NCBI GenBank assembly: GCA_016932785.1
Contig: JAFGCJ010000007.1
Coordinates: forward strand, 1 to 62,923
Length of the DNA stretch: 62,923 nucleotides
Origin: Candidatus Dojkabacteria bacterium
GTDB lineage: Bacteria > Patescibacteria > Dojkabacteria > SC72 > JAFGCJ01
Reading direction: 5' to 3'
The notes beneath the pieces are model-generated. The model was not told where the DNA came from. It did not search any database and worked only from the letters and a program-made list of their open reading frames with translations. The first letter of the stretch is position 1. Every line of letters begins with the position of its first letter. Shown here one piece after another: positions 58,692 through 62,923 of the stretch. The position numbers and the translations under genes are program-made.

Positions 58692-59600
58692 ATGGTATCT
58701 GTTATTGTCCCAGCCTACAGAGAAGAGAAGTCTATAGGTAAGGCCTTGAAGATAATTATCGACCAGTTGGGAGAGCTGGGTCAGGACAGTGAGTTGATAC
58801 TTGTTTGTCCGGATACCCAGACTAGGGATGCGGCACGGAGGGTTGTCGAGGAGAAGAATTTTCAAAATTTTGTTTATATTAAGGATAAACCGGGTAAATA
58901 TGGTAGCGGTAAGATCAACGCCCTTAATCTTGCGTTTGAGAGGGCTATGGGGGATATTCTTGTTTGTACAGATGCGGATGTAGTGATCGGTGACAAAGCG
59001 ATACCTGTACTCCTGAAACATTTTAGTGATAAAAAGATTGGCGGGGTGACCGGGAGGCCGGTTTGTGCTAATGATCGAAATAACATTTATGGATACTGGG
59101 GGCATATGTTTATGGATGCTGCCCACAGACGGAGAATGGAGACTCTTGGAAAGGGGCGGATATTTCATCTGAGCGGCTATTTATTGGCGATGAGGAATTT
59201 GAAGTTCCAGATACCGACTGGGGTTCTCGATGATGTTTATATTTCGTATAAACTTGCAGATTTAGGGTATAAGCTTGCGTATGAACCTGATGCGAAGGTG
59301 TTTGTTAGGCAGCCTGGCAACATAAAAGATTGGCTGCGACAGAAAATAAGATCGGTTTCGGGGGAGAAAGACATGTTGGAATATTTCGAAAATAGTGATG
59401 AGTGTTCATCTAGGTCGTTTTCAAATGAATTGAAGTATATCTTTTATCCGTTATCATATGCTTCGACTTTGAAAGAATTTTTTTGGGGGCTTTTGCAATA
59501 TCCCGTAAGATTGTATACTTGGGTGATGTCTTGGTGGTTGACGAGGGTTCGGGGTAAGAAGCCAGGGGAAATATGGAAGAGGGTAGACACAACCAAGTAG
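58692..59600 (+). CDS. Family 2 glycosyltransferase
   Basis: 302 residues from ATG 58692. A GT-A fold enzyme starting MVSVIVPAYREEKSIGKALK, with the metal-binding DAD at about 97-99 (ILVCTDADVVIG). GGVTGRPVCAND follows, with an acceptor/catalytic region containing TGVLDDVYISYKLADLGYK (ED-like DD) and an RQKIRSVSG segment similar to processive enzymes' QxxRW. A weak hydrophobic stretch near the C-terminus (FYPLSYASTLKEFFWGLLQ) may touch the membrane. Donor and acceptor are unknown; surface polysaccharide is the usual role. It is probably cotranscribed with mreB. Confidence 0.88.
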   Translation: MVSVIVPAYREEKSIGKALKIIIDQLGELGQDSELILVCPDTQTRDAARRVVEEKNFQNFVYIKDKPGKYGSGKINALNLAFERAMGDILVCTDADVVIGDKAIPVLLKHFSDKKIGGVTGRPVCANDRNNIYGYWGHMFMDAAHRRRMETLGKGRIFHLSGYLLAMRNLKFQIPTGVLDDVYISYKLADLGYKLAYEPDAKVFVRQPGNIKDWLRQKIRSVSGEKDMLEYFENSDECSSRSFSNELKYIFYPLSYASTLKEFFWGLLQYPVRLYTWVMSWWLTRVRGKKPGEIWKRVDTTK

Positions 59601-59723
59601 GTCTATTTTAAATAGAGGCATATTGGAACCGTCAAGTAAAACACCGTAGTATGGGCGTCGCGCGGCATATTTAGCAGACCAACCACACGACTGATGATGC
59701 GCTAATTTATTAAATAAATAGTA

Positions 59724-60887
59724 ATGTTCGGCAAAAAAAATAAAGAGATGTCCTTAGAAAAAGTATCTGAATTGTTATCAGGGGTAGCAACCCCCTTAAG
59801 TCTGTATCTTGTTCCTACGAATTTGGACTCAGAAAGAAAAAAGTTCTTTGGAAGTTCGAGTTACAATCCGCAGTTTAAATATAGACGACCTAAGGCTGTG
59901 TCTAAAAACAATGGCATTTTTGATAAGTTATCTGGTTTGGAGTCAGTTAAAGGTGTTGATCCAGAAATATCGAAATTCATAGTTGAGGTGGTCAAACATA
60001 AAAAGCAAGCTTCTGGCTTGCTTGATGCGATAGGGGACGATTCAAGATTTGTAGAAATTTCAAAGCAGAGATTTGGTATTCCAACATATCTTCTTTTTAA
60101 GAAGGCGTGCAAAATTCTTAGGAGAAGATATGGTGATTTGAATTTAGCGCCTAGAGATGCCAAACTTCGAGAAAAAAAATTGAAATATGACGATCTGGTT
60201 CCGGTTTTTGAAGAAGTTTTTAAGGCTCTGGGTCTTGAGGAGTGGACTCTTGATAAGTCAAAAGCGATCATCAGATCTGGGTTTAGAACGGCAGTTAAAA
60301 CAAAAAGGATAATGGTTGATCCAAATATTTCGGTGAGTGCTGAAAGGCTAAGGAAGACTATTATTCATGAGGTGGCAACTCATGCTTTGAGAGGAAATAA
60401 TGGGTTTGGTACCGGTTATGAGGTTTTTGGTAAGCCGAATCTTGCGGAATGTCTGGATGATGAGGAAGGGTTAGCCTTGTTTAACGAGGAGAAATTTGGG
60501 GTTTTGCGAAAGACTGACATCAAGAAAAGGGCAGCATATGTCTATGCTTTGCACTTGGGGAAAAGTCATTCTTTCAGGGATGTTTTTGATGCGCTTAGAT
60601 CCTCGTATGCGAGGATGAGTGCTTTTGATGTTGCCTACCGAATAAAAAGAGGAATTTCTGATACTTCGAAGCCTGGTTGCTATTTTAAAGATGTAGTCTA
60701 TTTAAGGGGTTTTCTTAAGGTAAGGGAGAGACTGGCAGGGGATGAGGTTAGCTATGCGAATATGTATGCGGGAAAGATACCCTTAAGTCATTTGTATCTT
60801 GTTGAGGAGGGGGTAATTCCTAAACCGCGGGTTGTTCCTCAGAAAGATATCTTCGAGAAAGTCTTTAAAAAAGCTGGTCTTATTTAG
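59724..60887 (+). CDS. DUF1704-family putative metallopeptidase
   Basis: 387 residues. The C-terminal half has the zinc motif IIHEVATHALRGNNG (HExxxH, ~214-228) followed by CLDDEEGLALFNEE. This matches the HExxxH plus EEGLA pattern of DUF1704, whose eukaryotic members (MATCAP/TMCP) remove C-terminal tyrosine from tubulin. The bacterial substrate is unknown. The N-terminal ~170 residues are helical and basic with no signal peptide. The 120-bp region before the start holds no recognised element; an AT-rich TAAATA box lies close to ATG 59724. Confidence 0.78.
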   Translation: MFGKKNKEMSLEKVSELLSGVATPLSLYLVPTNLDSERKKFFGSSSYNPQFKYRRPKAVSKNNGIFDKLSGLESVKGVDPEISKFIVEVVKHKKQASGLLDAIGDDSRFVEISKQRFGIPTYLLFKKACKILRRRYGDLNLAPRDAKLREKKLKYDDLVPVFEEVFKALGLEEWTLDKSKAIIRSGFRTAVKTKRIMVDPNISVSAERLRKTIIHEVATHALRGNNGFGTGYEVFGKPNLAECLDDEEGLALFNEEKFGVLRKTDIKKRAAYVYALHLGKSHSFRDVFDALRSSYARMSAFDVAYRIKRGISDTSKPGCYFKDVVYLRGFLKVRERLAGDEVSYANMYAGKIPLSHLYLVEEGVIPKPRVVPQKDIFEKVFKKAGLI

Positions 60888-60935
60888 CTTTTTGTGAGTT
60901 TAAAGGCGAAATTATCTGAAATTCGTGACGTTTTT

Positions 60936-62366
60936 TTATCGAAGTGAGATTCTCCATTCTTGTACAAGTGTTGGATCTAGCCCGGTCCTGTAGGCAGCAG
61001 CAATGGTTGAGGCAGACTCTCCATCCATGAGTCCTCCTTGTATATGTTCACTTCCGAGTACTATGTGGAAAATTTCATGGGCAATTGTGGGGTGAGGAAT
61101 ATTTTCGTATGCAGGTCCACCGGTGGGGAAAACACTTAAGCCTTCTACAACAGTATAGGCACCTTTAGGCTGAAAATTGGGATCAACCGGGTTTGGGAAA
61201 TTGCCTGTTGGTGCATTTTGAGTTCTGGCAAACAGTAATATTGTTGCTGTGTCAGTGAATCGATCTTTTAGCCGTCCTTCGGTAAATGCATGTATCTGAG
61301 ATTCAAGTATGTCATTGTCCGGGCTGTATTCTGGGCCATCAGGGTCAATCATTGTCATTACCGGTCCTATCCATTTTGCTCGCTCATATTCTGTATAGTG
61401 AGAAGGTTCTGTCAAAATCGTTTCTACTGATGCAGCTATTGTAAATGTAAGATGATCTGATGAGGGATCAAATGCAGTAATATTTTCGTCGTATTCTTGA
61501 GATAACCAGACCGCGGCTTCGGCAAGCTCTTCGAGGTGCTGGGCAATTTCTTCTGGACTCCAGTCTTCTGTGTTTTGTCCTGGATTCGCGCTTTCCGGAA
61601 ATACTGTTCGTAAAAGGACGTTGCCATGGATTTTCTTTCCCGATTCGTGCATTGCGGTGGGTTTCGGAAGGTCAGGTGTTGGTAGTACAGACTCTGGCGG
61701 AGTAGGGTCTAAAGGTCCGTCGGAAACGACCGCACATCTACCAGTGCAGAAGTCGTTTGCTAATTGCAAGAAGAAATCCCTGTAATAAGGCATTCCTCCA
61801 TAAAGGCTCTGCTGTTCTTGGGGTTGATGAAGTGTTATCCCTTGAGGTAGTAAGTATCCCAAAGGTAGGTTTGTCAGCATACCTCCATTAGGAAATATTA
61901 CAGCTACCTTGCCGCCCTGGGCTCGTATGTCATTGGCATATATTTCTATTTGTTCTCTTGGAAGGTTTCGTGGAAATGTGAGTAATGATGGAAGTTTTTT
62001 TCCGTCGTCCGGTTCTTTTTCCTCCGGGTTAAGGGATGGTTCGGGAGCTTTTGTCTCTTGTAGCTCAGGAGTCGCTGTGTCGTTTGGAAATCCTGTTGGA
62101 GTAGGGGGTACTGGGGGAACGGAGTTGGGTTCTCTGGATAGGCCTTCTATTAAAGCAGGGCCGAAAAGAGCACCTGCCCCTAAGGCAGCAGCTCCTATTC
62201 CTAATACTCCCAACCTTATAGCTAGAACCTTGTGTCGTGTGCTTGCTTCAGAAGAAACGGCAGCTTGTGCATTTCTTGCGACCTGTTCTCCAGCCGTTAC
62301 AATACGGCTAATCTCTGTTGCAGCCTCTTGTCCTCCTAGTTGTGGTGATGCCTCTCCGGTTGCCAT
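60936..62366 (-). CDS. Membrane-anchored putative metzincin metallopeptidase
   Basis: 476 residues. A cytoplasmic ~45-residue N-terminus is followed by one membrane helix (~50-75, RLGVLGIGAAALGAGALFGPA) and a Pro/Thr/Glu-rich linker. Near the C-terminus lies the extended zinc motif HEIFHIVLGSEH (HExxHxxGxxH-type, ~431-442), followed by GGLMDGES, which could supply the Met-turn. That combination is typical of metzincins; the spacing from the third His to Met is short. The middle region (~120-380) is unassigned. Substrate is unknown. It follows the DUF5663-like gene by 4 bp on the same strand and is probably cotranscribed with it. Confidence 0.65.
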   Translation of the reverse strand: MATGEASPQLGGQEAATEISRIVTAGEQVARNAQAAVSSEASTRHKVLAIRLGVLGIGAAALGAGALFGPALIEGLSREPNSVPPVPPTPTGFPNDTATPELQETKAPEPSLNPEEKEPDDGKKLPSLLTFPRNLPREQIEIYANDIRAQGGKVAVIFPNGGMLTNLPLGYLLPQGITLHQPQEQQSLYGGMPYYRDFFLQLANDFCTGRCAVVSDGPLDPTPPESVLPTPDLPKPTAMHESGKKIHGNVLLRTVFPESANPGQNTEDWSPEEIAQHLEELAEAAVWLSQEYDENITAFDPSSDHLTFTIAASVETILTEPSHYTEYERAKWIGPVMTMIDPDGPEYSPDNDILESQIHAFTEGRLKDRFTDTATILLFARTQNAPTGNFPNPVDPNFQPKGAYTVVEGLSVFPTGGPAYENIPHPTIAHEIFHIVLGSEHIQGGLMDGESASTIAAAYRTGLDPTLVQEWRISLR

Positions 62367-62370
62367 AAAA

Positions 62371-62676
62371 TTAAGATTTATCTAAATTTGCCAGATTGTC
62401 ATAAAGCTCGGCTCTGAACCTGATAAAGTATTCTTTAAGTCTCGGTTGAAACTGGTCGCCTAGAAGCATATAGAATAGATCTATGACATTATCGGTATAT
62501 CTGGAGTTGTCGAGTTCTGACAGCATGTACTCTACTTGTTGCTCGCTAAGATCCTTTATCATATTTGCCATAAGATATTCTGAAAAGTATCTTTTAAGTT
62601 GCGGAGTTATTTTTTGTATGTTCTCTTCGGGAAGATTATCTAGACCGAGAAAACTTATAAATTCTTTGTCGTTCAA
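62371..62676 (-). CDS. DUF5663-like small helical protein
   Basis: 101 residues, acidic and all-helical, with no membrane segment. The start FISFLGLDNLPEENIQKITP and the YLMANMIKDLSEQQVEYML helix resemble DUF5663 proteins, which are mostly reported from CPR genomes. Function is unknown. The stop lies 4 bp before the start of the metzincin gene, implying a two-gene operon transcribed leftwards. The assignment is from memory of the family and needs a profile search. Confidence 0.55.
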   Translation of the reverse strand: MNDKEFISFLGLDNLPEENIQKITPQLKRYFSEYLMANMIKDLSEQQVEYMLSELDNSRYTDNVIDLFYMLLGDQFQPRLKEYFIRFRAELYDNLANLDKS

Positions 62677-62854
62677 GGGTTTTTGGGTTATTTACTTTAC
62701 TTGCATAATTTTACTATGAACAACTCTATGGGTCAATTTTATTTCTAGGAGGGTTCTGAATTTTCTCGGTATCGTCCAGACGTTTTTTAAAATTGACTTT
62801 TGGCTGTCGTCATGTTATTTTTCTATTAGTTAAAGTACTGCCTAATAATAACGA

Positions 62855-62923
62855 ATGAACCTTGTCGAAAGAAGTAGTCCAACGGTAAGACTGCCCGGGG
62901 TTTTATCTTTGAAGCTACTGCCC
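62855..62923 (+). CDS. Start of an open reading frame running off the window
   Basis: ATG 62855 opens 23 codons without a stop to the window edge (MNLVERSSPTVRLPGVLSLK...). Upstream lie TTGACT (~62792) and TATTTT with 17-nt spacing, and a TAATAA box just before the ATG, fitting the leaderless pattern of the window. Too short to identify. The 62677-62854 stretch otherwise holds only this putative promoter. Confidence 0.4.
   Translation, partial: MNLVERSSPTVRLPGVLSLKLLP

Overview
The window looks like a fragment of a small, low-GC genome from the Candidate Phyla Radiation (Patescibacteria). The inference rests on gene content. There are many large Cys-rich or beta-propeller membrane-anchored surface proteins with no known family, a DUF5663-like protein, a split ComEC beside ComEA, L,D-transpeptidase and LysM-M23 cell-wall enzymes, and little biosynthesis apart from an isolated acetolactate synthase. 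UGA is used as a stop (for example 14497-14499 and 53189-53191), so the Gly-recoding lineages (Gracilibacteria, Absconditabacteria) are excluded. I cannot name the lineage; Dojkabacteria or Microgenomates would fit.

Layout. 1-925: 3' end of the 23S rRNA and the 5S rRNA. 1195-8064: an information/stress block (ribosomal protein S1, ClpC, RadA, then Rho). A 575-bp gap before rho carries a consensus promoter, a tandem hairpin RNA and a terminator. 8848-11258 (minus): ilvBN behind a short BCAA-rich leader peptide and terminator. 11392-17845: a secreted beta-propeller protein, a GreA-like factor, a GAF-winged-helix regulator with a candidate operator, and an unknown protein. 18102-26939: an M23 peptidase, a REP-associated tyrosine transposase (RAYT) and two large paralogous surface proteins. 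27005-31380: small enzymes (Nudix, MazG-like, nucleotidyltransferase-like) and YibE/F. 31456-34105: leuS behind a second Leu-rich leader peptide and attenuator. 34228-39668: cyclophilin, THUMP-type methyltransferase, retropepsin-like protease, and comEA-comEC-comEC(MBL). 39742-45282: Arg tRNAs, a large Cys-rich surface protein, a T-box leader and an unidentified structured RNA. 45283-47895: an ArgRS with an N-terminal B3/4-type domain. 47873-53191: a DAC-like protein, an L,D-transpeptidase and an ABC exporter. 53306-62923: tRNAs, surface proteins, mreB, a glycosyltransferase, a DUF1704 protein, a metzincin-like protein and a gene running off the end.

The main discovery candidate is a RAYT/REPIN-like system. 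Ten elements of 91-92 bp each begin and end with a 13-bp palindrome (consensus AGTCC-NNN-GGACT). Their arms are inverted relative to each other and often continue into a TATAAT/TATAGG-like box. Two of them bracket the RAYT gene at 19481-19927, one overlapping its 3' end. The others abut tRNA genes (several at 0-3 bp) or overlap stop codons of neighbouring genes. One tRNA-Arg(UCU) sits between two copies inside the interval separating a T-box leader from argS. All six Arg tRNA genes, covering five anticodons, lie in the window, and four of them touch or closely adjoin an element.

Regulation. Two leader-peptide attenuators (ilvB and leuS) share the same terminator hairpin design and the same GGGAGGT anti-terminator segment. 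A T-box lies upstream of tRNA-Arg and argS. Many genes have a -10 hexamer about 6-8 nt before the start codon and no Shine-Dalgarno, suggesting leaderless mRNAs. None of the tRNA genes encodes CCA.
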